DNA of 64,000 nucleotides from Pedobacter jejuensis (GCF_003725795.1 NZ_RBEE01000002.1:1-64000); one strand, 5' to 3'; positions 34,521-44,135 are shown, numbered from the stretch's first letter. The notes: generated from the letters alone by a model not told the origin. Numbers and translations: made by a program.

Positions 34521-34685
34521 CTAAAACTTAATATTTTGCTATTTTATCGACGTATTGCTCGTACGACACGTCTTGCTGAATTTATTTCAGCATCCTTCCT
34601 GCTGAAAAGACCCTGAAATAAATTCAGGGTGACGCTAACTAAAAAAAAGCAGCTTATTAATTATATGAAGGAAAATTAATAATCG
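34521..34685. repeat. REPIN-like dispersed element, copy 1
   Basis: This lies in the gene-free gap 34342-34884 upstream of trxB. It contains two hairpins in opposite orientation, TGCTGAA...TTCAGCA (34574-34592) and CCCTGAA...TTCAGGG (34611-34629), each adjoining an ACG/GACG flank. The whole ~165 bp reappears as a reverse complement at 41681-41843, including the outer flanks (taatattttgct..., gaaggaaaattaata). Paired inverted palindromes of this type are REPINs, which are mobilised in other bacteria by RAYT transposases. Confidence 0.85.
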
Positions 34686-34717
34686 AACTCGGTTTACTAG
34701 TGATCTATAATGGATTT

Positions 34718-34842
34718 ACCACCTCAGACACCTTAGATTTACAAAATGCCTCAGGTGCCTCAGGTGGTTATTAATTTTTGAGATTATACCTACTTCAAGT
34801 TTCTCGTGTTATACAATTGATCAACCACCTAAGACACCTAAG
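34718..34842. repeat. ACCACCTNAGNCACCTNAG repeats
   Basis: Three copies of this word lie in the gap: accacctcagacaccttag at 34718-34736, an inverted copy aggtgcctcaggtggt at 34753-34768, and ccacctaagacacctaag at 34825-34842. The first two form an imperfect stem. The sequence after the third (ccttttta) could end the acyl-CoA carboxylase transcript, but it is on the wrong side for that gene's stop only by a short distance. Confidence 0.7.
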
Positions 34843-34884
34843 CCTTTTTAGTGTATGTAAAATGTATCCTGAATGGTTATTATC

Positions 34885-36513
34885 CTATGTCTGTATAATA
34901 CCAACATTAAATTTTCTTGTAATTGGCGATTGATTTGCAGCTTCAATACCCATTGAAATTACTTTTCGGGTTTCTAAAGGATCGATTATACCATCTACCC
35001 AAAGACGAGAAGCCGCATAGTATGGTGTTGTTTGGCTATTGTATCTATCTGTTATTTCCTTTAATAGTTCAGCTTCTTTCTCTGGTGTGATGACTTCTCC
35101 TTTCGCTTTCAGTGATGCTTCCTGGATTTGCAGTAAGGTTTTAGCTGCTTGCGAACCACCCATTACAGCAATTTTTGCCGATGGCCAGGCATAAATTAGT
35201 CTTGGATCGTAAGCTTTACCACACATTGCATAATTACCGGCTCCGTAAGAATTGCCAATAACGATTGTAAATTTAGGAACGACTGAATTGGCAACTGCAT
35301 TCACCATTTTCGCACCATCTTTAATGATACCACCGTGTTCAGAGCGACTTCCAACCATAAAGCCAGTTACATCCTGTAAAAAAACAAGGGGAATTTTCTT
35401 TTGATTGCAATTCATAATAAAACGTGTTGCTTTATCGGCACTATCAGAATAAATTACGCCACCAAACTGCATTTCACCTTTTTTAGATTTTACCACCTTA
35501 CGCTGATTGGCTACAATGCCAACTGCCCATCCATCTACCCTACCTAAACCACAAACAATGCTTTGTCCATAACCTTGTTTATATTCTTCAAATTCAGAAT
35601 TATCAACCAATCGATGAATTATATCCAGAATTTCATAGGGTTTATCTCGGTTTTCGGGTAAGATGCCGTATAGTTCCTCTTCCTTTTCTTTAGGCTTAGC
35701 AGGTTTTATTCTATCAAACCCAGCGTTTTGAGGTGAACCTAACATGCTCATGATATTTCTGATGCTATCTAAACAAGCTTCATCATTAGGATGTTTATAA
35801 TCTGTTACGCCAGATATTTCGCAATGGGTTGTTGCCCCACCCAGTGTTTCATTATCAACTTCTTCGCCAATAGCCGATTTTACCAGATAAGAACCGGCTA
35901 GAAATACTGAACCTGTTTTATCAACAATCATAGCTTCGTCACTCATGATTGGAAGATAAGCTCCACCAGCAACGCAAGCACCCATTATTGCCGATATCTG
36001 AACAATCCCGTCAGCCGACATCATTGCGTTATTGCGAAACATTCGGCCGAAATGTTCCTTATCAGGAAAAATTTCATCTTGCATTGGCAAATACACACCA
36101 GCACTATCTACCAAATAAATTACGGGCAATCGGTTTTCCATTGCAATTTCCTGTGCCCGAAGGTTTTTCTTTGCCGTCATAGGAAACCATGCACCGGCTT
36201 TAACTGTTGCATCATTTGCAACAATCATACACTGCCTGCCACTAACATATCCAATACCACACACTACACCAGCCGATGGACAGCCGCCTTGTTCGGCATA
36301 CATGCCATCAGCCGTAAAGGCACCAATTTCAAGAAATTCAGTCTGTTTATCAATTAAATAAGCTATCCTTTCTCGAGCCAATAATTTGCCCTTTTCTTTT
36401 TGTTTAGCGGCATTTTTTTCGCCACCACCTAAAAATATTTTCTTGAGTTTTGTTTTAAGCTCATATACAAGTTGCTTATTTACATCCTCATTTTTGTTGA
36501 ATTCGATATTCAT
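34885..36513 (-). CDS. Acyl-CoA carboxylase beta subunit (methylcrotonyl-CoA type)
   Basis: This 542-residue carboxyltransferase transfers CO2 from biotin to an acyl-CoA. It has the two crotonase-like halves of the family, with YLVDSAGVYLP, GACVAGGAYLPIMSDE, and FLQDVTGFMVG...YGAGNYAMCGKAYDPR in the second half. Overall it resembles methylcrotonyl-CoA carboxylase beta (leucine degradation) more than AccD or propionyl-CoA carboxylase. No biotin-carboxylase alpha subunit or other leucine gene is adjacent, so the assignment to leucine catabolism is inference. It stands alone between repeat-filled gaps. Confidence 0.85.
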   Translation of the reverse strand: MNIEFNKNEDVNKQLVYELKTKLKKIFLGGGEKNAAKQKEKGKLLARERIAYLIDKQTEFLEIGAFTADGMYAEQGGCPSAGVVCGIGYVSGRQCMIVANDATVKAGAWFPMTAKKNLRAQEIAMENRLPVIYLVDSAGVYLPMQDEIFPDKEHFGRMFRNNAMMSADGIVQISAIMGACVAGGAYLPIMSDEAMIVDKTGSVFLAGSYLVKSAIGEEVDNETLGGATTHCEISGVTDYKHPNDEACLDSIRNIMSMLGSPQNAGFDRIKPAKPKEKEEELYGILPENRDKPYEILDIIHRLVDNSEFEEYKQGYGQSIVCGLGRVDGWAVGIVANQRKVVKSKKGEMQFGGVIYSDSADKATRFIMNCNQKKIPLVFLQDVTGFMVGSRSEHGGIIKDGAKMVNAVANSVVPKFTIVIGNSYGAGNYAMCGKAYDPRLIYAWPSAKIAVMGGSQAAKTLLQIQEASLKAKGEVITPEKEAELLKEITDRYNSQTTPYYAASRLWVDGIIDPLETRKVISMGIEAANQSPITRKFNVGIIQT

Positions 36514-36754
36514 GCTGGCAATTTATATTTTATTTTAGAAAAATCATCGTGACTGAAATGGTTTCGGGTCTGCATGTTTGTTTAACCGTAAAGTACCAAG
36601 AGAAATTTTAACCACAGAGGATACAAAAAAGAGATTTTGCACTAAATTCAAAACCTTTCCCTATCAACATTAGAACGGCTTGTTCTTAATTAAGCTTCTG
36701 ATAAACTTTGTGCATCTCTGTTAAAGCTTGTTGTTCTCTTTGGTTAAATTCCAA

Positions 36755-36942
36755 ATAATCTGCGAATCTGTGGCTAAATTAATCACCCAACTTTGCGTTC
36801 TTTGCGAAAAACTTAGCGTCCTTTGCGGTTAAATGAACAAATACCCAGATAATCTGCGAATCTGTGGCTAAAACCAATCACCCAACTTTGCGTTCTTTGC
36901 GAAAAACTTAGCCTCCTTTGCGGTTAAATAAACAGATATCCA
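36755..36942. repeat. 94-bp tandem duplication of CTTTGCG/CTTAGCG words
   Basis: Two adjacent copies of a 94-bp unit begin with ataatctgcgaatctgtggc (36755 and 36849) and contain ctttgcgttctttgcg and cttagc(g/c)tcctttgcggtta. The copies differ at only a few positions. The remainder of the gene-free gap 36514-36975 carries looser versions (taaccacagaggatacaaa, gttctctttggttaaattcc). The same words recur in inverted arrangement at 16418-16771. Confidence 0.9.
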
Positions 36943-36975
36943 TTTAAAACAATATTTTTGAGCAAACACAGCTAA

Positions 36976-37419
36976 ATGGAATTAACCGTAAACATCCCAG
37001 CATTATTATTTCCTGCCATTAGTTTGATAATGTTAGCTTATACCAATCGCTTTCTGGCTTTAGCAGCTTTGGTAAGAAGTTTAAAGGCAAAATATGAAGA
37101 GGGAGAAAAGAACGTTGGTTTACAAAATCAAATAAAAAATTTACGCTACCGATTAAGATTAATCAAAAATATGCAGGCCTTTGGTGTTCTAAGTTTTTGT
37201 GCTTGCCTTTTTTGTATGTTTTTTATTTATTTAAAGTGGAACCTAATTGCAGAAGTGTTATTCGCTATCAGTTTAATATTTTTCACCATATCTCTAATCA
37301 TTTCTTTAATTGAGATTCAACTCAGCACCAAAGCATTAGAGTTAGAATTAAGTACTTTAGAAGAATTGGAAGACGAATCGATAAGTGGATTTATTAAAAA
37401 GAAATTTAAAAAAGATTGA
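36976..37419 (+). CDS. DUF2721 membrane protein
   Basis: The 147-residue protein has three membrane helices at about 8-28, 62-85 and 90-112. The opening NIPALLFPAISLIMLAYTNR followed by FLALAALVRSLKAKY is the signature of DUF2721, a family of small membrane proteins without known function. The C-terminus is acidic then basic (LEELEDESISGFIKKKFKKD). It stands alone. I can name the family but not the role. Confidence 0.78.
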   Translation: MELTVNIPALLFPAISLIMLAYTNRFLALAALVRSLKAKYEEGEKNVGLQNQIKNLRYRLRLIKNMQAFGVLSFCACLFCMFFIYLKWNLIAEVLFAISLIFFTISLIISLIEIQLSTKALELELSTLEELEDESISGFIKKKFKKD

Positions 37420-37473
37420 GCAACCTTAGCTGTTCACTTTTAACACCAACATGCAAATATGCTAGATGAAAAG

Positions 37474-37938
37474 TTAAGTTGTTATGAAATGATATAAGAA
37501 AACAACCTCACCAGTAAAAGCCGGTTTCTTTTGTCCTTCAATTTCCATTTCTATACCCATGTGTACCTTGGTTACGCCACGTAAATTTACTATGGATGCA
37601 AGTTTAGCTTTTAATCTGATATTGCTGTTAACGATTACCGGTTGAGCAAACTTTAAGCTTTCAATCCCATAATTAATCTCCATTTTTAGATTTTGGATAT
37701 CTACAATTTGTTTCCACAAAAATGGTATTAAGGATAACGTTAAATAGCCATGTGCAATGGTTGCTCCAAACGGACCTTCATTTTTGGCCATCTCCTCATC
37801 TGTATGGATCCACTGATAGTCCAAAGTTGCATCAGCAAATTTATTAATCTGTTCTTGTGTGATTGTGTGCCATGAAGATACGCCCAATTCTTTGCCAAGG
37901 TATTGTTCAAATTCTGCGTGGGATGAAATAATTTGCAT
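37474..37938 (-). CDS. MaoC-family (R)-specific hydratase
   Basis: The 154-residue hot-dog-fold protein has the MaoC motif: FADATLDYQWIHTDEEMAKNEGPFGATIAHGYLTLSLIPF. The catalytic Asp and His of hydratase 2 are in DYQWIHTD and IAHGY. It probably hydrates an enoyl-CoA or a related substrate. The leader KELGVSSWHTITQEQINKFA is typical of stand-alone bacterial members. The gene stands 60 bp downstream of the LOG-family gene on the same strand and may share its transcript. Substrate unknown. Confidence 0.87.
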   Translation of the reverse strand: MQIISSHAEFEQYLGKELGVSSWHTITQEQINKFADATLDYQWIHTDEEMAKNEGPFGATIAHGYLTLSLIPFLWKQIVDIQNLKMEINYGIESLKFAQPVIVNSNIRLKAKLASIVNLRGVTKVHMGIEMEIEGQKKPAFTGEVVFLYHFITT

Positions 37939-38002
37939 TGAAATGTATTTTTTATCGCCTTGAGTATGGCGGTTTATAATTGGTTATTGTTTTTAATGTA
38001 AT

Positions 38003-38596
38003 CTAAATCAAATTTCTTTCTTTAAACCAAACCTCATCGGGTACTGCAGAAAAGTTATCCATTTTGTTGATTAATATTTCTGCATCGGCTTCGTTAAATA
38101 CCAAATCGCGATTTGCAGGTTTAAGGAATTTACTTTGCACCATCATTTCCATTTGGGCAAACAAAGGATCGTAAAAGCCACCCACATTTAAAACACCTAT
38201 GGGTTTGTTGTGCAACCCAAGTTGTAACCAGGTAAGCACTTCAAAAAATTCTTCAAGCGTACCAAAACCACCAGGCAAAATAACGAAACCATCACTTAAA
38301 TCGGCCATTTTTTGCTTACGCTGATGCATGTTTTCTGTAATAATCATTTCAGTAAGGGCTTTATGACCAACTTCTTTATCCATCAAAAATTGAGGAATTA
38401 CGCCCGTAACCAAACCGCCATTATCCAAAACATCGTTGGCTAAAACACCCATCACTCCAACGCTACCTCCACCATAAACCAACCTAATTCCTTGCCTTAC
38501 AAGTGTTTCTGCAAGTTGTTTTATTGCAGTACGCAGCTGCATATCGCCATTGAAGTTTGAGCCGCAGTACACACAAACTGATTTAAGCTTATTCAT
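38003..38596 (-). CDS. TIGR00730 / LOG-family Rossmann protein
   Basis: The 197-residue protein has the family markers VYGGGSVGVMG (about 41-51) and PGGFGTLEEFFEVLTW (about 108-123), the PGGxGTxxE motif of cytokinin-activating LOG enzymes and bacterial nucleotide 5'-monophosphate nucleosidases. The reaction would release a base from AMP or a related nucleotide. The N-terminus VCVYCGSNFNGD is typical. It lies upstream of the MaoC gene on the same strand. The physiological substrate in this organism is not shown. Confidence 0.9.
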   Translation of the reverse strand: MNKLKSVCVYCGSNFNGDMQLRTAIKQLAETLVRQGIRLVYGGGSVGVMGVLANDVLDNGGLVTGVIPQFLMDKEVGHKALTEMIITENMHQRKQKMADLSDGFVILPGGFGTLEEFFEVLTWLQLGLHNKPIGVLNVGGFYDPLFAQMEMMVQSKFLKPANRDLVFNEADAEILINKMDNFSAVPDEVWFKERNLI

Positions 38597-38790
38597 TTAA
38601 ATAAAAATTTAGCGAAGTTAATATTTTATCGGCTTTTTGTAAATTTTATTCTGCACAAACCTGTTACACTTATTTATGTTATGGTTTTAAACCTTGTAGC
38701 GGTAGTTAATTTTGTAGTATATGATGTTTGCCTAAATTCAATATTTACTAAAATTTTATCTTTAATTAGCAAAGCAAAAGATATCGTACA

Positions 38791-38817
38791 CAAAAAAGCG
38801 CCGAATAAATCGACGCC
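38791..38817 (-). terminator. TonB-receptor terminator
   Basis: GCGCCGA (38798-38804) and TCGACGC (38810-38816) pair with one wobble, followed on the minus strand by six T. It lies 30 bp after the receptor stop. Confidence 0.75.
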
Positions 38818-38846
38818 TTCTAACCAAATATAAATTGAAAAAAGAA

Positions 38847-41426
38847 TTAAAAAGAAAATCTTAAAGTTGCACCATACGTTCTTGGGTCGCCTAACACACC
38901 AGCGTATAAGCCAGAATTACCTGCAGCTGCCTGCAATTGTTCATAATAATTTTTATTACCAATATTTCTACTCCAAACAAAAGCCGAGAATTTATCTGAC
39001 CTGAACCCCAATCTTGCATTAAATAATGAATAGCCCTGAACGTTTAATACCGTACTTGGCGTTGCATTCGATGAATATTCCGAGCGGTAACTTGCATCGC
39101 CGGCAATAAAATATCGACCGGGCTTAGTAGCTAAATTTCCCGGAGTGCTAAACTCTGCGCCACCAGAAATGTTCCATTTTGAAATTCCCGGCAATCTACC
39201 GCCTGATGCATCTTTAAAAGCAACTTGAGTTGCAACACCATTTATTACTTGAGTAAATCCGGTTTCTTCTAGCGGTAATGGAGCATTTGTGAAAGATACA
39301 TACTTACCATCAAGATATGCCAAGGCAGCATTTAATGTTAAAAATCTTTCTAATTGATATGTTCCATCAACTTCTAAACCTTTTACATTTACCTTTTCTG
39401 CGTTTGCCAAATAGCCTCTGTTTACCCCCAATTGTGGCGATTGTACATTGGTTTGGTAATCTTTAATATCTGTATTAAAAGCAGATACATTTAAAATTGC
39501 ACCTTTGAATGGCCTTGTTTTTACACCAAGCTCATAATGCTCAACATATTCAGGTTTAACTACTGCTAGCGATAAATCTGCCTGGCCGGTTGAAGTTGTA
39601 GGCAACCCACCTACATTTACACCAACAGGTTTATAAGCAGTAGAAAATGTTCCATATGCGTTTAATTTAGGGCTCGGACGATATGACACTGTAATGTTTC
39701 CTGATAGGTTATTATTTTCTATGCTCGTATTAAACTGTTGATTGCTGTAAACTGCCGCTTTCAATCCCAATAAAGTTGCATCTGTAGTTTGTAAACCGCC
39801 ATAAGTGGCTCTATCGTAATTCACATCCTTTTTATCATATGTAAATCTTAAACCAGGTAAAACGTGTAAATTTTTGAGCACTTCCCAATCTATCTGACCG
39901 AAAACCGCAGCACTCAACGATTTTATTGTCGAATTTGTTTTTATACCAAACCCATCCAATAAACCAGGAGTGGCATATAATGCTTGGCTACCTGTATTTG
40001 AAGTCTGCACAAATCTCCATTGGTCTTTTCCAACTTCTTCCGTTTGGTCTAAGCCTTGCAAATCCTGACTTAAAGCAAATAACCCAATTACACCGCTTAT
40101 TTTTTCGGTAATGTTACCTGCATATCTAATTTCTTGAGAATATTGGTCGTGGCGAGAATTACCTTGTGATTTTGTAAGTGCAGCCAATTCCGAAAAATCA
40201 CGATCATTTGTTGGATCCCAGTTCCAGAATCTCCAGGCCGTTGTTGACGTTAATGTTCCATTGCCAATTTTGTAATCGACATTTAAAGAGATACCCCCTA
40301 TTGATTGATTATGTCTCCACGGGGTATTTGTATTTATCTCTCTCGAAAACGGATCTATTTTAGGTTGCTGATAGCCTAAATCGGAAATAATTCTGGCATA
40401 CTGGCGGTAAGCACTACGTTGGGTAGTTGTAACACCAGCAATAACTAAAGGATAACCTGCCGGATGTTGAACGCTAACATCGCTACTTAACAATATTTGT
40501 AATCTATCTGAAGGGCTAAAATAAAGCTGACCTTTAAAGCCAAGATTATTCTGCCCGCTATATCTACGTTCCTCCCTTGTATTCCAAATGGTTCCATCTC
40601 TTTGCGTACCTGATAAAGAAATTTTTGCTGCTAGATTTTTTGCTAATCCGCCAGAAACTGATGCCTTCGCTTGAAGAAAATTATAATTTCCAACACTCAT
40701 TTCTACTTTAGCCGAAGGCGTTTGAGTAGGTTTAGTAGTTGTGATGTTGAAGGCACCTGCAGTTGTATTTTTGCCAAATAATGTACCCTGGGGACCTCGG
40801 ATAACTTCTATTCGTTCTATATCTAAAAAATCTGTTGATGTAGCAGCCGGACGAGCATGATAAACACCATCTACATAGAAACCCACGCCCGGGTCGATAC
40901 CATCATTTGTTAATCCGAATGTAGAACCCAAACCTCTGATATTAAGTGTAGTATTTCTTGCATTGGATGCGTAAAGTTGTACAGAAGGAACCAATTCTTT
41001 CAGCCGATTAACATTAAATGCACCAGCATTCTCTGCAGCTTGTCCTCCAATCACCGTAATTGGAATCGGTACATCCTGCAATACCTCTGACCGTCTTCTT
41101 GAAGTAACAACAATTTCATCGAGCTGTGTATCTTCTACCAAAACCAATTCAAGTGGTGTATCCTGAAATTTTAAAATTTGAAAATCCTGAGGTTTGTAGC
41201 CTACAGAACTTATTCGAATGTAAAATGGTGGCTGTTGCTTTGCATCTATGGTAAAAACACCTGCTGTATCTGCAATTACGGCTACGTTCGTTCCTCTCAC
41301 AGCAACTGTGGCGCCAGGTATAATAGCATTATTGGCTCCCTTTACTATACCTTTTATTGATGTTTGAGCATAAAGAATTCCGGTGGATAGTAGTATTGAA
41401 AAGATGATAAGTAAGCTTTTTTTCAT
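38847..41426 (-). CDS. TonB-dependent outer-membrane receptor
   Basis: The 859-residue receptor has a signal peptide (about 1-20), a CarboxypepD_reg-like domain (about 22-95, with DTAGVFTIDA), a TonB box region (DEIVVTSRRR), a plug (ITVIGGQAAENAGAFNVNRL to RIEVIRGPQGTLFGKNTTAG) and a beta-barrel ending in an aromatic TLRFSF. The plug and barrel resemble siderophore- or cobalamin-type receptors more than SusC, and no SusD gene follows. The ligand is unknown. It is transcribed alone and followed by a terminator. Confidence 0.93.
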   Translation of the reverse strand: MKKSLLIIFSILLSTGILYAQTSIKGIVKGANNAIIPGATVAVRGTNVAVIADTAGVFTIDAKQQPPFYIRISSVGYKPQDFQILKFQDTPLELVLVEDTQLDEIVVTSRRRSEVLQDVPIPITVIGGQAAENAGAFNVNRLKELVPSVQLYASNARNTTLNIRGLGSTFGLTNDGIDPGVGFYVDGVYHARPAATSTDFLDIERIEVIRGPQGTLFGKNTTAGAFNITTTKPTQTPSAKVEMSVGNYNFLQAKASVSGGLAKNLAAKISLSGTQRDGTIWNTREERRYSGQNNLGFKGQLYFSPSDRLQILLSSDVSVQHPAGYPLVIAGVTTTQRSAYRQYARIISDLGYQQPKIDPFSREINTNTPWRHNQSIGGISLNVDYKIGNGTLTSTTAWRFWNWDPTNDRDFSELAALTKSQGNSRHDQYSQEIRYAGNITEKISGVIGLFALSQDLQGLDQTEEVGKDQWRFVQTSNTGSQALYATPGLLDGFGIKTNSTIKSLSAAVFGQIDWEVLKNLHVLPGLRFTYDKKDVNYDRATYGGLQTTDATLLGLKAAVYSNQQFNTSIENNNLSGNITVSYRPSPKLNAYGTFSTAYKPVGVNVGGLPTTSTGQADLSLAVVKPEYVEHYELGVKTRPFKGAILNVSAFNTDIKDYQTNVQSPQLGVNRGYLANAEKVNVKGLEVDGTYQLERFLTLNAALAYLDGKYVSFTNAPLPLEETGFTQVINGVATQVAFKDASGGRLPGISKWNISGGAEFSTPGNLATKPGRYFIAGDASYRSEYSSNATPSTVLNVQGYSLFNARLGFRSDKFSAFVWSRNIGNKNYYEQLQAAAGNSGLYAGVLGDPRTYGATLRFSF

Positions 41427-41621
41427 AATTATGTAATATGGAGGATAAGGATTTGGAAAAAAATAAAATTCTGTATGTGTGTTTTGAATTGATAATTCTA
41501 AATATTAATATTATATAAAATCTATAGATTTAGTAGGCAAATATATTAAAAAAAAGTGTTTGCCAAATTTTATTTTGTGGAATTGAGATAAATTTTCATT
41601 TCAGAAAAACTTTTTCATAAA

Positions 41622-41654
41622 AAAAGCGGAGCCTCTAATTGAGATTCCGCTTTT
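41622..41654. terminator. Hairpin terminator in the receptor/guaB gap
   Basis: AAAAGCGGA...CTC and GAG...TCCGCTTTT form an interrupted stem with T and A tracts on both sides. It lies between the receptor promoter and the REPIN-like element, 220 bp past guaB. Together with the REPIN-like element it is the main content of the 450-bp gap 41427-41876. Confidence 0.65.
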
Positions 41655-41680
41655 CAAAATGCTTGATTATAAACTGAATT

Positions 41681-41843
41681 CGACTATTAATTTTCCTTCA
41701 TATAATTAATAGGCTGCTTTTTATAGTTAACGTCACCCTGAATTTATTTCAGGGTCTTATTTGCAGGAAAGATGCTGAAATAAATTCAGCAAGACGTGTC
41801 TTAAAAGCAATACGGCTATAAAACAGGAAAATATTAGGTTTAA
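41681..41843. repeat. REPIN-like dispersed element, copy 2 (inverted relative to copy 1)
   Basis: Hairpins CCCTGAA...TTCAGGG (41736-41754) and TGCTGAA...TTCAGCA (41773-41791) appear in the reverse order of the copy at 34521-34685. Flanking sequence is conserved for the whole ~160 bp, with small differences inside the spacer (cttatttgcagg here, cagcaggaaggat-type there). It lies just after guaB. Confidence 0.85.
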
Positions 41844-41876
41844 TTGATCACAGGTTTACAGTAATTTCAATTTCTC

Positions 41877-43346
41877 TTATCTCGTATAATTTGGAGCTTC
41901 TTTCGTTATTGTGATATCGTGTGGGTGGCTTTCACGCATACCCGCTGCTGTAATCTGAACAAATTGAGCTTCTTGCAAAGCTTCGATGTTTGCAGCACCG
42001 CAGTAACCCATACTTGCTCTCAAGCCACCAATGTATTGATACATCACTTCTGCCAAAGTACCTTTAAATGGAACACGACCAACGATTCCTTCAGGAACTA
42101 GTTTTTTGATATCATCCTCAACATCCTGGAAATAACGATCTTTTGAACCTTGTTCCATTGCTTCGATTGAACCCATTCCGCGATACGATTTAAACTTACG
42201 ACCTTCGTAAATAATGGTTTCACCTGGTGACTCTTCTACTCCGGCAAACAATGAACCAGCCATCACCGTACTAGCACCAGATGCAAGTGCTTTTGCGATA
42301 TCGCCTGTGTGCTTAATACCTCCATCAGCAATAACCGGAACGCCAGTGCCTTTCAAAGCTTTTGCGCATTCATAAACTGCATATAACTGAGGAACCCCAA
42401 CACCTGCAATAATTCTGGTGGTACAAATCGAACCAGGACCAATACCTACTTTAACCGCATCTGCACCTGCATCAGCCAAAAATTTTGCTGCAGCGCCAGT
42501 TGCAATATTACCAACAATAACCTGTAAATCAGGGTATTTTGCTTTTACTTCTTTAAGTTTATCTACAACACCTTTGGAATGACCATGGGCTGTGTCAATA
42601 GTGATAACATCAACACCTGCGTGTACCAAAGCATCAACTCTTTGCAGAGTATCTGCGGTTACACCAACCGCAGCACCAACGCGTAAACGGCCACGTTCAT
42701 CTTTACAAGCTGCTGGATAATCTTTCACTTTTGAAATATCTTTGAAAGTGATTAAACCACTTAAATAGCCATCTTTACTAACAACAGGGAGTTTTTCTAT
42801 CTTATAATTTTGAAGAATTTCTTCTGCCTGAACAAGTGTCGTCCCTTCTGGGGCAATGATTAAATTATCTTTGGTCATTACTTCCACAATCGGTCTTTTC
42901 ATATCCTTTTGGAAACGCAAATCGCGATTGGTAATAATGCCGACCAATTTATTATCGCTGCTAACCACAGGAATACCGCCAATTTTATGCTCTTTCATGA
43001 TTTTAAAAGCATCGGCTACAACAGCAGTTTCCAGTAAAGTAACAGGATCTTGAATCATTCCGCTTTCCGAACGCTTAACTTTTCGCACTTCTTCCGCTTG
43101 TCTTTCGATAGTCATGTTTTTATGCAACATGCCAATACCGCCATTTTGTGCAATAGCGATAGCAAGTTCAGCTTCTGTTACGGTATCCATGGCTGCAGAA
43201 ATCAGTGGAACGTTAAGCTTGATTTTTTTTGTTAAGAAAGTGGCTGTATTTACATCGCGAGGCAGAATTTCTGAATATGCGGGTACTAAAAGTACATCGT
43301 CATAAGTTAAACCTGTAGCAATAAATTTTGTGGAGTCGAGTTGCAT
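41877..43346 (-). CDS. guaB: Inosine-5'-monophosphate dehydrogenase
   Basis: GuaB oxidises IMP to XMP in guanine nucleotide synthesis. The 489-residue protein has the expected TIM barrel with two inserted CBS domains (about 95-215), the catalytic cysteine loop [13 protein letters not shown] (Cys near 306), and the flap-adjoining RGMGSIEAM. The opening [21 protein letters not shown] is diagnostic. It is transcribed alone. A REPIN-like repeat lies just downstream. Confidence 0.97.
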   Translation of the reverse strand: MQLDSTKFIATGLTYDDVLLVPAYSEILPRDVNTATFLTKKIKLNVPLISAAMDTVTEAELAIAIAQNGGIGMLHKNMTIERQAEEVRKVKRSESGMIQDPVTLLETAVVADAFKIMKEHKIGGIPVVSSDNKLVGIITNRDLRFQKDMKRPIVEVMTKDNLIIAPEGTTLVQAEEILQNYKIEKLPVVSKDGYLSGLITFKDISKVKDYPAACKDERGRLRVGAAVGVTADTLQRVDALVHAGVDVITIDTAHGHSKGVVDKLKEVKAKYPDLQVIVGNIATGAAAKFLADAGADAVKVGIGPGSICTTRIIAGVGVPQLYAVYECAKALKGTGVPVIADGGIKHTGDIAKALASGASTVMAGSLFAGVEESPGETIIYEGRKFKSYRGMGSIEAMEQGSKDRYFQDVEDDIKKLVPEGIVGRVPFKGTLAEVMYQYIGGLRASMGYCGAANIEALQEAQFVQITAAGMRESHPHDITITKEAPNYTR

Positions 43347-43465
43347 AGCAAATAAATTACGATTTATTATTTGCCAGGCAAAGATAAGGAAATAAGCTGG
43401 AAATAAAAGCTTAAAATATATTATAGATAAATATTAAGGTTTGTTGACAAAGCATTAATTAAAAT

Positions 43466-43798
43466 TTAAACAATGTTTTCTGATTCTAAAATTTCCGAAA
43501 TTTCTTTACTAGAGATAGAATCCCTTACACCTTTACTATAAATGTTGACTAAAAAAACAGTCTTTTCAACAATTTTTACAAATGAAATTATTCTAGCACC
43601 TCCACTTTTGCCTTTATTTTTTGATGAAATCGCAATTCGAATTTTATAGACATCATTACCCAAAGATGTTCCCTTAGTTGGATTTTCTTGAAGTTCTTTA
43701 CCCAAATCACTTAGCTCATTGGATAAAGAGGGGTATTTTTTAATTAACTTTTTTGCTTCCTTTTTGAAGGTAGCCGTAAGAATGATATCATACTTCAT
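43466..43798 (-). CDS. RelE/ParE-superfamily toxin
   Basis: The 110-residue protein is shaped like RelE/ParE toxins: FKKEAKKLIKKYPSLSNELSDL, LGNDVYKIRIAISSKNKGKSGGARII, and a closing VFLVNIYSKG strand. The GG-ARII segment, where RelE has its key basic residues, fits the HigB-like branch that cleaves mRNA on ribosomes. Its start overlaps the end of the antitoxin gene by 11 bp. The order (antitoxin first, toxin second) is that of most RelBE pairs. Activity is inferred from family. Confidence 0.85.
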   Translation of the reverse strand: MKYDIILTATFKKEAKKLIKKYPSLSNELSDLGKELQENPTKGTSLGNDVYKIRIAISSKNKGKSGGARIISFVKIVEKTVFLVNIYSKGVRDSISSKEISEILESENIV

Positions 43799-44030
43799 TC
43801 AAAAAATCTTCTAAAGATGTACCACTCATCTTTCCTTTTTGAATGAAGCCTACTTCCTTAAAACCTTGCTTAAGATCTTCATATACCTGAGTATTTTTAG
43901 ATTTTGCTATCTTTTTACTTAAATCTTTCTTGATTTCAAACTTAACATTAAAAGCCTTAACTACAGCTTTTAATGCCTCTATTTGGTCAGTAGTTGTAGG
44001 ATGTGCTATAAAAATACTATCCGTTTGCAT
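43788..44030 (-). CDS. Antitoxin of the RelE/ParE-type pair (DUF2683-like)
   Basis: The 80-residue protein precedes the toxin and overlaps it by 11 bp. The N-terminus HPTTTDQIEALKAVVKAFNV is like DUF2683 antitoxins found beside RelE/HigB-type toxins in Bacteroidota. The C-terminus is acidic (SGTSLEDFLNEV), the usual toxin-binding end. It should neutralise the toxin and repress the operon. A short AT-rich gap upstream presumably carries the promoter. Confidence 0.8.
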   Translation of the reverse strand: MQTDSIFIAHPTTTDQIEALKAVVKAFNVKFEIKKDLSKKIAKSKNTQVYEDLKQGFKEVGFIQKGKMSGTSLEDFLNEV

Positions 44031-44135
44031 AATCGTTTATTCTTCTCTTGGCTTAATATACAAATTTACAATTACAATTAAATAATTAGTATCGAGGAAA
44101 ACTATTTTATATCAACATTCATGATAAAACTCTCC

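Noticed and set aside
36949..36975. Possible promoter-like ACAATATTTTTG before the DUF2721 gene
   Set aside because: The fit to TAnnTTTG is plausible, but the region is dominated by decayed repeats and no upstream box could be placed, so it is not listed as a feature.
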